Shown here piece by piece: positions 16,807 through 25,106 of a stretch of DNA of 64,000 nucleotides. How positions within the stretch are numbered: position 1 is the stretch's first letter; every line of letters starts with the position of its first letter. The position numbers and the translations under genes were made by a program. The stretch comes from Capsulimonas corticalis (GTDB lineage: Bacteria; Armatimonadota; Armatimonadia; Armatimonadales; Capsulimonadaceae): contig NZ_AP025739.1 in NCBI RefSeq assembly GCF_003574315.2, positions 5,394,001-5,458,000 of the forward strand, written 5' to 3'. The notes beneath the pieces are model-generated. The model saw only the letters and a list, made by a program, of their open reading frames with translations, ran no database searches and was not told the origin of the DNA.

Positions 16807-17589
16807 TTAGGGATTGTAGCCGGACGAAGTCGCCGCGTCTTTGCTCAAATACCACTGATAAGGCCGGGTGCTCTTTTGGAATTTGACGTGTCCGTCATAA
16901 AACGCGGCGTTGAACCCATCGGTATGGCGGGAGTCCACGCCAAGATGGGGCAGGTCCTGGCCGGTTCCGAACAAAGCGCAAGCGCTCGCATCGAGCCGAT
17001 TGAAATATTCGACTTCATAATCTCCGCCGCCAGGGGTATCTACGAGAAGGATCGTGGCGGCGGGAGAGTCCACGAGCGACAGCGCCGCGCCGAAGGGGCC
17101 ATTCCCGTTGACTCCCGTGCCGTACGCGCCGGGACTGCCGATGCCGAAGTTGGAGCCGTTATAGCCGAACGTATCGTTGTAGGCGTAGTTGACGCCGCCC
17201 GCCTTAACCACGGAAGCCAGATCCGGATTCTCCGTGATCCCGCTTCCGTTGTAGAAATATGTCACGCCGCCGGACGCCGAAGGGCAGCGCGCGATTTGCG
17301 TGTTTTTCGTATAAGGATAGAGCAGCTCCACCCAGATCTTTTTGTCGTTTCCGTCGCCTCCCGCCAAACCCGGCCCGCCGATGAACGGTCCGGAATACGT
17401 TTCATCGTAATCCTGCGCGTACATCTGCGCCGCAAGCCCGAACTGCTTTAAGTTCGAGGCGCAGGAGATCTGGCGCGCCTTCTCACGCGCCTTGGCGAAG
17501 ACCGGGAACAGAATGGCGGCTAGTATCGCAATGATTGCTATCACAACGAGCAGTTCGATGAGCGTAAAACCTTTGTGTCGAATAATCAT
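16807..17589 (-). CDS. DUF1559-type pseudopilin
   Basis: A 260-residue protein. The prepilin site is RHKG followed by [16 protein letters not shown] with Glu5, then [19 protein letters not shown]. The head domain contains [15 protein letters not shown], and the C-terminus carries [10 protein letters not shown], the GHV-type family signature. The start at 17589 (MIIRHKG) is preferred over an ATG at 17628 because the promoter and operator lie only 29 bp upstream of 17589, so the longer form would begin inside the operator. It is the first gene of a two-gene operon with the LacI at 15751. The fibre function is inferred from family. Confidence 0.93.
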   Translation of the reverse strand: MIIRHKGFTLIELLVVIAIIAILAAILFPVFAKAREKARQISCASNLKQFGLAAQMYAQDYDETYSGPFIGGPGLAGGDGNDKKIWVELLYPYTKNTQIARCPSASGGVTYFYNGSGITENPDLASVVKAGGVNYAYNDTFGYNGSNFGIGSPGAYGTGVNGNGPFGAALSLVDSPAATILLVDTPGGGDYEVEYFNRLDASACALFGTGQDLPHLGVDSRHTDGFNAAFYDGHVKFQKSTRPYQWYLSKDAATSSGYNP

Positions 17590-17617
17590 GAATGGATCCT
17601 TCGCGAATTGATGAGAG

Positions 17618-17637
17618 TTAGTAGACATGTCTACTAA
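17618..17637. promoter_or_regulatory. 20-bp perfect palindromic operator (pseudopilin 2)
   Basis: Perfect palindrome with core GTAGACATGTCTAC, 13 bp downstream of the -10 box of the minus-strand promoter. Same core and placement as 13351-13370 and 23345-23366. Confidence 0.8.
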
Positions 17638-17650
17638 GTGAAGTCAATGA

Positions 17651-17679
17651 ATTATATCACAGGCTTATCGGCGAGTCAA
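17651..17679 (-). promoter_or_regulatory. Sigma-70 promoter of the pseudopilin-lacI operon
   Basis: On the minus strand TTGACT (17679-17674), 17-bp spacer, TATAAT (17656-17651). The target duplication of the adjacent IS begins 1 bp upstream of the -35 box. Confidence 0.8.
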
Positions 17680-17708
17680 GGCAAAGATTGTGTTCGTTTC
17701 TTGCGCCT
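17680..17708. repeat. 29-bp target-site duplication, left copy
   Basis: Identical to 19134-19162 and directly abutting the left end of the insertion sequence. Duplications of 24-29 bp are a known feature of IS1202-group elements. Confidence 0.9.
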
Positions 17709-19133
17709 TGTTACTGTTCCGCGAATATGTCCTCCTTAAGTGTTCTGCGATTATGTCCTCGTCGAACCTTAAAGAATGGAGATATTGACGTTGACTGTCT
17801 CGGAACAAAGAACCATCGATCTGCTTACTCGGCTGGCAGCTCACCAGATTACCGTGGAGCGAGCCGCAGAACTTCTTGGGCTCTCCTCTCGTCAGGTCCG
17901 GCGTAAGCTCAAACGCTTTCTGGCCGAGGGAGTAAATGCGATCCCGCACGGCAATCGCCGCCGAAAACCACACAATATCCTCGACCCAGACACACGGACA
18001 CGGATCCTTGCTCTCACCAGCACCGGCGGACCCTACCATGGGTTCAATGTTTGCCACACGCGCGACTTGCTGGCCGCCAGCGATGGCATCCAGATCGGGC
18101 GTTCCACCTTGCACAAGCTTCTTCACCCCAAAGCTCCCCCAGAGGTTAAGGAAGCGAAACCTGCGCGAGGCGTGGTGCGTCGCCGACGCTTGCGCAAAGC
18201 CGCCTCGGGCATGATGGTGCAGATTGATGGTTCTCCACACAATTGGCTCGAAGGACGCGGGCCTCGCCTGTGCTTAATGGGTGCGATCGATGACGCCGAC
18301 AACTATGTCCTGCATGCTCATTTCCGCCCGAACGAAGATGCCGCAGGTTATCTCTGGATGTTCCGAGCGATTGCCATCGAGTATGGCCTGCCCGCCAGCT
18401 ACTACCATGACAAACACACCATCTTGAGATCACCCAAAAAGGCCACGATCGAGGACGAACTGGCCGGACAGATCCCCATGAGCCATGTCCAGAAAGTACT
18501 CCATGACCTGGGCGTCGAGAGCATCGCCGCCCATTCCCCGCAAGCCAAAGGGCGGATCGAGCGGCTCTGGAGCACCTTTCAAGACCGGCTCGTCAAAGAA
18601 ATGCGTTTGGCGGGTATCTCGACGATGGAGCAGGCGAATGCATTCTTGCCGGCGTTCATCGCAAAACACAATGCTCAGTTCGGCATCGAGGCGGCCGATC
18701 CCAACTCGGCGTTCATTGCTCTGGAACCCGGTTTTGATCTGGACTACTATTTCAGCATCCAGGAAACTCGCACCGTCAAGGCGGACCACACGCTGAGTTT
18801 CGAGGGCAAAGTCTACCAGATTACCGCTGCCTCGCGAAGCCGCTCGCTGGCGGGCCAAAAAGTGAGCGCTCGAGTAAATCCCGAAGGCCAGCTTCACCTC
18901 TACGATGGGAAAAGACGGCTCGATTATCGCCTTGCGTCTGCCGCGCCAGCGAAGGCAAAGCCCGTACAACCCTCACCCGAAGCTCCGAAATCTCCACTCG
19001 AAACTCCGAAATCTCAGCCCTGCGATCCAGCCGCCGCCGCCAGAAAAAGAGCCTGGCTTCATACGGCGTCCCCCTAACACAAAATGGACAAAATCGCAGA
19101 ACACTTAGCGGACATTATCGCGGAGCAGGAACA
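17709..19133 (+). mobile_element. Intact IS1202-group (ISNCY-type) insertion sequence, 1425 bp
   Basis: Bounded by long imperfect inverted repeats (17709-17758 and 19086-19133), both starting TGTT and sharing TCCGCGA, ATGTCC, TAAGTGTTCTGCGATT and TGTCC blocks. It is flanked by a perfect 29-bp direct repeat and carries one full-length transposase gene. It sits just upstream of the -35 box of the pseudopilin operon on the opposite strand. A second, decayed copy lies at 23435-24883 in the same orientation. Confidence 0.9.
17776..19077 (+). CDS. IS1202-group (ISNCY) DDE transposase
   Basis: A 433-residue transposase. An N-terminal helix-turn-helix region (VERAAELLGLSSRQVRRKLK) is followed by an integrase-core domain with MMVQIDGSPHNWLEGRG (first catalytic Asp) and MGAIDDADNYVLHAHF (second Asp). 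The final Glu lies in HSPQAKGRIERLWSTFQD. A beta-barrel-like C-terminal region and a Pro/Lys-rich tail follow. It is intact, in contrast to its homologue at 23502, so the element may still be active. Confidence 0.92.
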   Translation: MEILTLTVSEQRTIDLLTRLAAHQITVERAAELLGLSSRQVRRKLKRFLAEGVNAIPHGNRRRKPHNILDPDTRTRILALTSTGGPYHGFNVCHTRDLLAASDGIQIGRSTLHKLLHPKAPPEVKEAKPARGVVRRRRLRKAASGMMVQIDGSPHNWLEGRGPRLCLMGAIDDADNYVLHAHFRPNEDAAGYLWMFRAIAIEYGLPASYYHDKHTILRSPKKATIEDELAGQIPMSHVQKVLHDLGVESIAAHSPQAKGRIERLWSTFQDRLVKEMRLAGISTMEQANAFLPAFIAKHNAQFGIEAADPNSAFIALEPGFDLDYYFSIQETRTVKADHTLSFEGKVYQITAASRSRSLAGQKVSARVNPEGQLHLYDGKRRLDYRLASAAPAKAKPVQPSPEAPKSPLETPKSQPCDPAAAARKRAWLHTASP

Positions 19134-19162
19134 GGCAAAGATTGTGTTCGTTTCTTGCGCCT
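19134..19162. repeat. 29-bp target-site duplication, right copy
   Basis: Direct repeat of 17680-17708, abutting the right end of the insertion sequence. Confidence 0.9.
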
Positions 19163-19187
19163 GTTACTCTGGAGGCTTGGCCGGCCG

Positions 19188-21326
19188 TCAAGCCCGACGC
19201 AAACGGACCACGCAGGCGCTAAACTCCTCCTCCAGGCGGCATGCGAGGCCGCCAGTCTGGATTTCCGCATCATTGCCGACCGACTGTAACTGCTCGTCGA
19301 TCCGCCATTCTCCGGGCGCGGGCAGCGGGACGCTCAGCAGCGCCTCGCCCTTGCCGAAACGATGGACGACGGCGAGCGCCGACTGCCCGTCGTCCGCGAG
19401 ACGGACAACCGCCTGCCACCCTTCGGGACGCCGCCAGCTGCCGTTAGCGCGATCGTGGAGCTTGTTCTTGCCGTGCTTGATCACTTCCTTCGACCGCTGA
19501 TACACCCCGAGAGACCGAACGACGAAGCTCATCTGCGCGTCGCTGAGCCGATCGACGTCGCCACCCAGCGCCATTCGCCCCAGGAAGCCGGCGGCCAGGC
19601 CGTAGCAAAGGCGTCGCTCGGGATGCGATTCGCGCACCACCGCCCAGATCTGCATCTGGCGGGGAAGACACAATCGCTGGACATGCGCGGCGACGAGCGG
19701 CGCTTCCAGATCCATGGCGTCGGAGAAACACGACATCGCGGCGCGCCCGATCAGGCCGGGCTCCAGTCGATTTCCGCCGGACGCGCAGTTCTCGATAACC
19801 AGGTCAGGCAGCCGCTCCCGCATGGCGTCAAAGAACCGATACGTTCCTTCGGTTTGGCGGCGAAGCCCCTCCCCCAGCGCTTCCGCGCCGTCCACGCCAA
19901 CGCCGATCGTCTCGTTGTAGTCGATTTTGACGTATCCAAACCCAGTCCGCTCCAGCAAGCCGATCACGCGCTCGCTCAAATGCGAAATCACCTCGGACTT
20001 CGTCAGGTCCAGAAAATGCCGGCCGCTCACGGTGATGGGAACGCCGTCGCGATGCAGCATCAGCTCCTTGCGGGATCCGATCCGGGTTTCGGGCGAGCAT
20101 GTCTCCGCTTCGAACCACAGCCCGGGCCGGAAACCCAGCTCGCGCAGCGCGGCGCCCGTGGCCTCCAGATCGGGAAACCGCGACGGATTGACGATCCAGT
20201 CGCCGTGTCCCGCGTCCGGACGCTCCCCTTCGGCCATATACCAGCCGGCGTCGATCACGAAGTACTCCACGCCCGAGCCTTTGAGCTTCTTCGCCAGCGT
20301 CATAACCCGTTCGTGCGTGGTGTCCCCCCAATGAGTGCACCATTCATTGTAGATGATGGGAAGGTTTTGCTCGTCCGCCGGCTGCAAGTCGGCGGCGGCG
20401 CGCCCAAGGTGGGTCAAACGATGACAGGCGTCGTCGATGTCGCCCTGCACACATGCGATCGCGGCGGACGGCGTTTCGAAGCGCGCGCCCGGCGCGATCG
20501 TCTTCATCCACTGGCCGAACTCTCGGTCCGCCAGGCCGCCGGAAAGGCAGATCTGATCGTCTCTGCGGAAGATCTCCATCTGCCACGAGCCGCCCCAGGC
20601 CACGTTGGCGGCCCAGGTGACGCCGGCAACCGTGTCTTCAATCGCGGCGGCGGGAAACCAGCCGCGTGAGGCCATCGAGCCGACCTGTCCAAAGCGCTCG
20701 CTTTGCAGCGACGCGCCGCTGGGGCAGCGCTCCAGCTGGAGCTGCTCGATCGTTTGGGTGTCAAGTCGCCCCTCGGCACACCAAGCCGACCGGAACCGGT
20801 GCGCGCGCAGTCTGCCGGGAGCTTCATCGTCCACAAACGGCGTGATATTTCCTAGGGAAAAGCTGGTCAGCATTTCCAGCGTCACGGGACGGTCCGAGCC
20901 GTTGATCAGCGTGGTGGCGACGACCGCCGCCATCTCGCCGTCGCGCCAATTCAGCCGGTGCTCCAGGCGCAGTCCGCTTTGGGCCGCGAGGAATGTCGTG
21001 ATCGTCGCGGAGCGAGCGTCGCGGACGACAGTCTGATTCACAAATTGAAAGTCGCCGATGCCCGGGGCATTGCGCAGGGTTCGCCCCTGCGCGAACATGC
21101 CGCCGTACGCCTCTCCGGCGATCTTGAGATGCACGAGAGAATCGACGTTATTTGTCGCCTCCCAGGGCCCGTCCTCACGGTGCCGGATCGTTTGCCGGCG
21201 CGCCACGATCTCACCGGCCAGGACGGTCGGAAAGATCTCCAGTCCAACCCACCCCGTATCTTCATCCTGCGTGTACCGTACGGTGGTGTCGGAAAAATAG
21301 TGTTCGGAAACGATTTTGCGGGGCAT
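19188..21326 (-). CDS. GH36-type alpha-galactosidase
   Basis: About 712 residues. An N-terminal beta-supersandwich is followed by the (beta/alpha)8 catalytic barrel. The nucleophile Asp is in GYVKIDYNE and the acid/base Asp in SCFSDAMDLEAP, with VIENCASGGNR between them, all GH36/melibiase hallmarks. It removes terminal alpha-galactose from galactosides or galactomannan. The start at 21326 (MPRKIVSE) is preferred because AAGGTGAG lies 7 nt upstream. Longer ORF starts at 21344 or 21422 lack a ribosome site, and the latter would overlap the preceding gene. It lies 70 bp after the GH26-like gene, and the pairing suggests joint attack on galactomannan. No signal peptide is visible. Confidence 0.9.
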   Translation of the reverse strand: MPRKIVSEHYFSDTTVRYTQDEDTGWVGLEIFPTVLAGEIVARRQTIRHREDGPWEATNNVDSLVHLKIAGEAYGGMFAQGRTLRNAPGIGDFQFVNQTVVRDARSATITTFLAAQSGLRLEHRLNWRDGEMAAVVATTLINGSDRPVTLEMLTSFSLGNITPFVDDEAPGRLRAHRFRSAWCAEGRLDTQTIEQLQLERCPSGASLQSERFGQVGSMASRGWFPAAAIEDTVAGVTWAANVAWGGSWQMEIFRRDDQICLSGGLADREFGQWMKTIAPGARFETPSAAIACVQGDIDDACHRLTHLGRAAADLQPADEQNLPIIYNEWCTHWGDTTHERVMTLAKKLKGSGVEYFVIDAGWYMAEGERPDAGHGDWIVNPSRFPDLEATGAALRELGFRPGLWFEAETCSPETRIGSRKELMLHRDGVPITVSGRHFLDLTKSEVISHLSERVIGLLERTGFGYVKIDYNETIGVGVDGAEALGEGLRRQTEGTYRFFDAMRERLPDLVIENCASGGNRLEPGLIGRAAMSCFSDAMDLEAPLVAAHVQRLCLPRQMQIWAVVRESHPERRLCYGLAAGFLGRMALGGDVDRLSDAQMSFVVRSLGVYQRSKEVIKHGKNKLHDRANGSWRRPEGWQAVVRLADDGQSALAVVHRFGKGEALLSVPLPAPGEWRIDEQLQSVGNDAEIQTGGLACRLEEEFSACVVRLRRA

Positions 21327-21396
21327 GACGAAACTCACCTTCATGGGCCACAGGCGCGGCGTGGGGAATTCCCCTGGAGCACGCCTGGGAAAACGG

Positions 21397-23307
21397 TTAT
21401 TTGACGACGACATCGTCGACATTGAGCCATTGGTTCGCGGCGGCGCTGTCGTGGAACGAGACTTCCAGAACGCCGCTTGTGACGTTCACCGTCGTGGCGA
21501 TCTTCCTCCAGCCGCCGGACGCCGGGATATCGATCTTCGCGGCATCAGCGCCGTGGTAGCCGCTGACCCGCATCGCGCAGGCTGCCTGGCCGCCGCTGCT
21601 CTTGATCCATGCGCTGACGCTGTGCTTGCCGTTGGGAACCGCGACCCGCTGCCGGGTCGTTATCTCGTAGGAAGCGCCCGACCAATGCGTCAGCTCCCAC
21701 TCGCCCGAATGCGCGTCCTTCGCGCCGCAGTGCTGCGCGAAGCAGTCGTTTGCGCCGCCGCCGCCCACATCCACCGTCCAGTCATTCAGGCTTCCCGTTT
21801 CAAATCCCGCGTTCGCGAGGTAATTCTCCGGAAGATTGGGCGTTACGCCGATGGGCGCGGAATAGCCGCCGGCCCCCTTGGCGTTGAACGCCCGCACTTT
21901 ATAGAAGTAATGGACGCCGTTCGTCAGGCCCGAGTCCGTGAACGACGGGGATTTTGTCGACGCGACGGCGACGGTGGACTTTGGACCGGCGGAGGTCCCT
22001 CGAAACACTTTGTAGAGCGTGGCTCCGGGAGCGGAATCCCAGGAGAGCGTCACGCGCCGGCTTGCCGGAGCGGCGGCGAGGCCCGTAGGAGCGCCCGGCG
22101 GCCTGGAGGCGGCTAAAGCCGCGGCCGCCGCGCCGCCGTCATCGCTGAAGAGTTCGCGATACTTGGCCGCCGCTTTTGGGTACGCCGTCCCCTTCGCGCC
22201 CCAGGAGTGGTTGCCGCTTCCCGGCTTGGGATAGCCGCCGGGCCAAAGTGTGGACACGCCGTCCGACGGCGTCTCGAAGTAGCACTCCATATAGACATTG
22301 TGCGAGCTCATCCAATCGTACATATTCTGGATGTACGCGGGATCGTCGCCGCCGGCCGGCCGGCCCGTCGCGGAGATCTGCCACATGCCCCATTCGCCGA
22401 CGATCAATGGGACACTACGTCCGGCGAGATACCCATTTCGGTTTTTGGGATTGGCGGCCGACGCGAAATCGGCGAACCACTGGATGCGCGGCAGGATCGA
22501 CTTCGTCCACGCCAGCTGCTGCGTCGCGGCGTCCGGCTGCACACCCGACTTGTAAACGCCGGAATAGTCGTAATCGTAATTGTCGAAGCCGATATAGTCG
22601 ACATAAGCGTCGCCGGGATAAAATTTCGCCGTCTCGATCTGCACGTTGGCGTCGGTCGGGTTCCAGAGGAATTTGACCTTGATGTTCGGATTCTTCGCCT
22701 TGACCGTATCACGAACCGTGGTGACGATGTTGCGCCACGCCTTGTTGAAGTTGCCCGGCATGCCGGGGATGGCGTTGAGGTTGCCATAAGGGATCCAGCC
22801 GCCGTCGAACTCGTAATCCATGCGGATGATGACGCTTTTGTAGTTCCAGGCAACGATATTGTTCGCGAGATTCACAAAATGCTGCATCGTCGCCGGATCG
22901 TTTTCGGCCTCCAGCCGCCACTGCTCGCCTTCCCACGCCGTGTCGTATCCATGCGGAGAATATGGCGTGGAGGCGATACTTAGCAGAACTTCCGGAAGCG
23001 TCTTGACGCCATAGCGCGTCTGCTGATCGCCCCAATGGTTATTGTTCCAGCCCTCGGTGGCGTTCGCCCAGGTATCCCAGCCTCCCGGATCGGACTCCGC
23101 TCCCAGCCGCTTCACGCCGAGCCATTGCCGATACATCCCCCAATCTCCCGAACCGCTCAAGTCGGTGTCGGTCCCCTGAGTCCAAAGATACGCCGATTGG
23201 ATAAACGGCGTCTCCGCAAGCGCGGCGCGGCCGGCGCCCATGGCGAAAAGTCCGGCGCCGACGAAGGCGGCAAGTTTTGCGAGCGGCGAAAAGCGAACGA
23301 CTTTCAT
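21397..23307 (-). CDS. Secreted GH26-like glycanase with FN3 and C-terminal carbohydrate-binding-like domain
   Basis: A 636-residue protein with a signal peptide (residues 1-31, ending GRAALA). The catalytic barrel has VIIRMDYEFDGGWIPYG, resembling the GH26 acid/base region, and VPLIVGEWGMW with the likely nucleophile Glu. A fibronectin type III domain follows (about residues 400-490, APTGLAAAPASRRVTLSWDS). The last 145 residues form a beta-sandwich typical of CBM4/9-like modules (NAGFETGSLNDWT). GH26 enzymes are mostly beta-mannanases; substrate here is inferred from the neighbouring alpha-galactosidase. A consensus promoter and a palindromic operator lie immediately upstream. Confidence 0.8.
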   Translation of the reverse strand: MKVVRFSPLAKLAAFVGAGLFAMGAGRAALAETPFIQSAYLWTQGTDTDLSGSGDWGMYRQWLGVKRLGAESDPGGWDTWANATEGWNNNHWGDQQTRYGVKTLPEVLLSIASTPYSPHGYDTAWEGEQWRLEAENDPATMQHFVNLANNIVAWNYKSVIIRMDYEFDGGWIPYGNLNAIPGMPGNFNKAWRNIVTTVRDTVKAKNPNIKVKFLWNPTDANVQIETAKFYPGDAYVDYIGFDNYDYDYSGVYKSGVQPDAATQQLAWTKSILPRIQWFADFASAANPKNRNGYLAGRSVPLIVGEWGMWQISATGRPAGGDDPAYIQNMYDWMSSHNVYMECYFETPSDGVSTLWPGGYPKPGSGNHSWGAKGTAYPKAAAKYRELFSDDGGAAAAALAASRPPGAPTGLAAAPASRRVTLSWDSAPGATLYKVFRGTSAGPKSTVAVASTKSPSFTDSGLTNGVHYFYKVRAFNAKGAGGYSAPIGVTPNLPENYLANAGFETGSLNDWTVDVGGGGANDCFAQHCGAKDAHSGEWELTHWSGASYEITTRQRVAVPNGKHSVSAWIKSSGGQAACAMRVSGYHGADAAKIDIPASGGWRKIATTVNVTSGVLEVSFHDSAAANQWLNVDDVVVK

Positions 23308-23344
23308 AGGGTCCTTTATCCAGCAAAACGACAGAAATCTCGCA

Positions 23345-23366
23345 TCAGGAAGACATGTCTTCCTGA
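23345..23366. promoter_or_regulatory. 22-bp perfect palindromic operator (GH26-GH36 operon)
   Basis: Perfect palindrome with core GAAGACATGTCTTC, 11 bp downstream of the -10 box. It is the third member of the palindrome set at 13351 and 17618. Confidence 0.8.
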
Positions 23367-23376
23367 CACTGACACT

Positions 23377-23405
23377 ATCATATCACAGCGGCGAACAACT
23401 GTCAA
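23377..23405 (-). promoter_or_regulatory. Sigma-70 promoter of the GH26-GH36 operon
   Basis: On the minus strand TTGACA (23405-23400), 17-bp spacer, TATGAT (23382-23377). The sequence before the -10 (CTGTGATAT) is shared with the pseudopilin promoter at 17651-17679. Confidence 0.82.
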
Positions 23406-23501
23406 TCACGGGATTTGCCGGGAAGATTTCGGCGTGTTACTGTTCCGCGAATATGTCCTCCTTAAGTGTTCTGCGACTTTGTCCTCGTCGAACCTAAAGG
23501 A

Positions 23502-24827
23502 ATGGAGATATTGACGTTGACCCGATCGGAACAAAGAACCATCGACATGCTCACCCGCTTGGCTGCGGATCAGTTGACGGTCGAGCGAACCGCAGAGATC
23601 CTGGGCCTCTCGTCACGCCAGGTCCGTCGTAAGCTCAAACGCTTCTTGGCGGATGGAGTGACCGGCATTCCCCATGGCAATCGCCACCGAAAGCCACACA
23701 ATGCCCTGGATCCAGACATCGGCGCAAGGATCGTCGCTCTGGCAAGCCTGGGCGGACCCTATCACGGCTTCAATGTCTGCCACATGCGCGATCTTCTCGC
23801 CGCCAACGATGGCATCCAGATCGGACGATCAACCTTACAGAAAATCTTGCATCCTAAACCCATGGCGGAACCGCCCCCAGCCAAGCCTGCACGCGGCGTC
23901 GTGCGTCGTCGGCGTTTGCGCAAAGCCGCTTCGGGCATGATGGTGCAGATTGATGGCTCGCCGCACGATTGGCTGGAAGGCCGAGCGCCGCGTCTGTGTT
24001 TGATGGGCGCGATCGACGACGCCGACAATCATGTCTTGCACGCCCACTTCCGGCATGTCTTGCATGCCCACTTCCGGTCCACCGAGGATGCGGCGGGCTA
24101 TCTGTTTCTATTTCGCGAGATCGCCATCAAGTATGGCTTGCCCGCAAGCTACTACCATGACAAACACACGATCTTGAGATCGCCCAAAAAGGCGACGATT
24201 GAGGATGAACTCGCCGGTCAGATCCCCATGAGCCATGTCCAGAAAGTGCTTCATGATCTAGGCATCGAAAGCATTGCCGCCCATTCTCCGCAAGCCAAAG
24301 GTCGGATCGAGCGGCTCTGGAGCATGTTCCAAGATCGGCTCGTCAAAGAAATGCGTTTGGCCGATATCTCGACAATGGAGCAGGCGAATGCATTTTTGCC
24401 TGCGTTCATCGCTAAGCATTATGCTCAGTTCGGCATCGAAGCGCCGATCCTAATTCGGCATTCATTGTGTTGGAACCCGATTTTGATCTGGACTACTATT
24501 TCAGCATGCAGGAAACGCGCACCGTCAAGGCGGATCACACGCTGAGTTTCGAGGGCAAAGTCTACCAAATTACCGCTGCATCGCGCAGTCGCTCGCTGGC
24601 GGGTTAAAAAGTGAGTGTCCGAATAAATCCCGAAGGTCAGCTTCACCATCTACGATGGGAAGAAACGACTCGATTATCGCCTTGCGTCCGCCGCACCGGC
24701 GAAGGCAAATCCCGAACAATCCTCACCCAAGCCTCCGAGGTCTCAGCTCGAAACACCGAAATCTCAGCCCTGCGATCCAGCCGCCGCTGTCAGAAAAAGG
24801 GCCTGGCTTCATGCGGTGGCTCCCTAG
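23502..24827 (+). pseudogene. Broken IS1202-group transposase
   Basis: Closely similar to the intact transposase at 17776 over its whole length, but with at least three lesions. A one-base deletion near 24446 shifts the frame after the GIEA segment. An in-frame TAA at 24604-24606 replaces the glutamine after RSLAG. A one-base insertion near 24650 shifts the frame again. There is also a 24-bp tandem duplication at 24030-24077. The three acidic catalytic regions remain readable upstream of the first frameshift. It is unlikely to be functional, though its ends could still be moved by the intact copy's transposase. Confidence 0.9.
24030..24077 (+). repeat. 24-bp tandem duplication inside the broken transposase
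   Basis: Two near-identical 24-bp units (24030-24053 and 24054-24077) duplicate the residues HVLHAHFR in frame. The intact copy has a single unit, so this arose by slippage in this copy. Confidence 0.85.
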
Positions 24828-24883
24828 CACAAAGTGGACAAAGTCGCAGAACACTTAGCGGACATAATCGCAGAGCAGGAACA

Positions 24884-25106
24884 GCACTATTTATTTATTC
24901 TGGCGCCGGCGATGGTACTATTCTTGGGAAAATATTCTTGTTGTTTGAGGAATATTTGAGGGCGCCGAGATATTCTGTAGAAGCCTGGATCGACGCCTGC
25001 CTGAATGGTTTGCTTTATGCATTCGATTGAGCCGTCATGGCGCGACGCTTTTCCTCGACGCCGCTGCGAAAATGCGTGACCGGGACATCGCCACACTGGG
25101 GAAAGC
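24884..25106. other. Intergenic gap downstream of the decayed IS
   Basis: No gene is supported here. It holds an 8-bp inverted repeat (24930-24937 with 24950-24957) in AT-rich sequence. The left 60 bases are noticeably more AT-rich than the surrounding host DNA. Confidence 0.4.

Larger units (their letters stand above)
23435..24883 (+). mobile_element. Decayed second copy of the IS1202-group element
   Basis: Same terminal inverted repeats as the intact copy (23435-23484 and 24836-24883), 1449 bp, same orientation. The flanking bases do not match each other, so no target duplication remains. The transposase is broken. Confidence 0.88.

Noticed and set aside
16126-17451. A 441-residue plus-strand frame.
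   Set aside because: Antisense to the LacI and pseudopilin genes, whose motifs are clear on the minus strand.
17709-24883. Composite transposon made of two same-orientation IS1202-group copies around GH36 and GH26-like genes.
   Set aside because: The left copy has its own perfect 29-bp target duplication on both sides and the outer flanks of the pair do not match, so they inserted separately.
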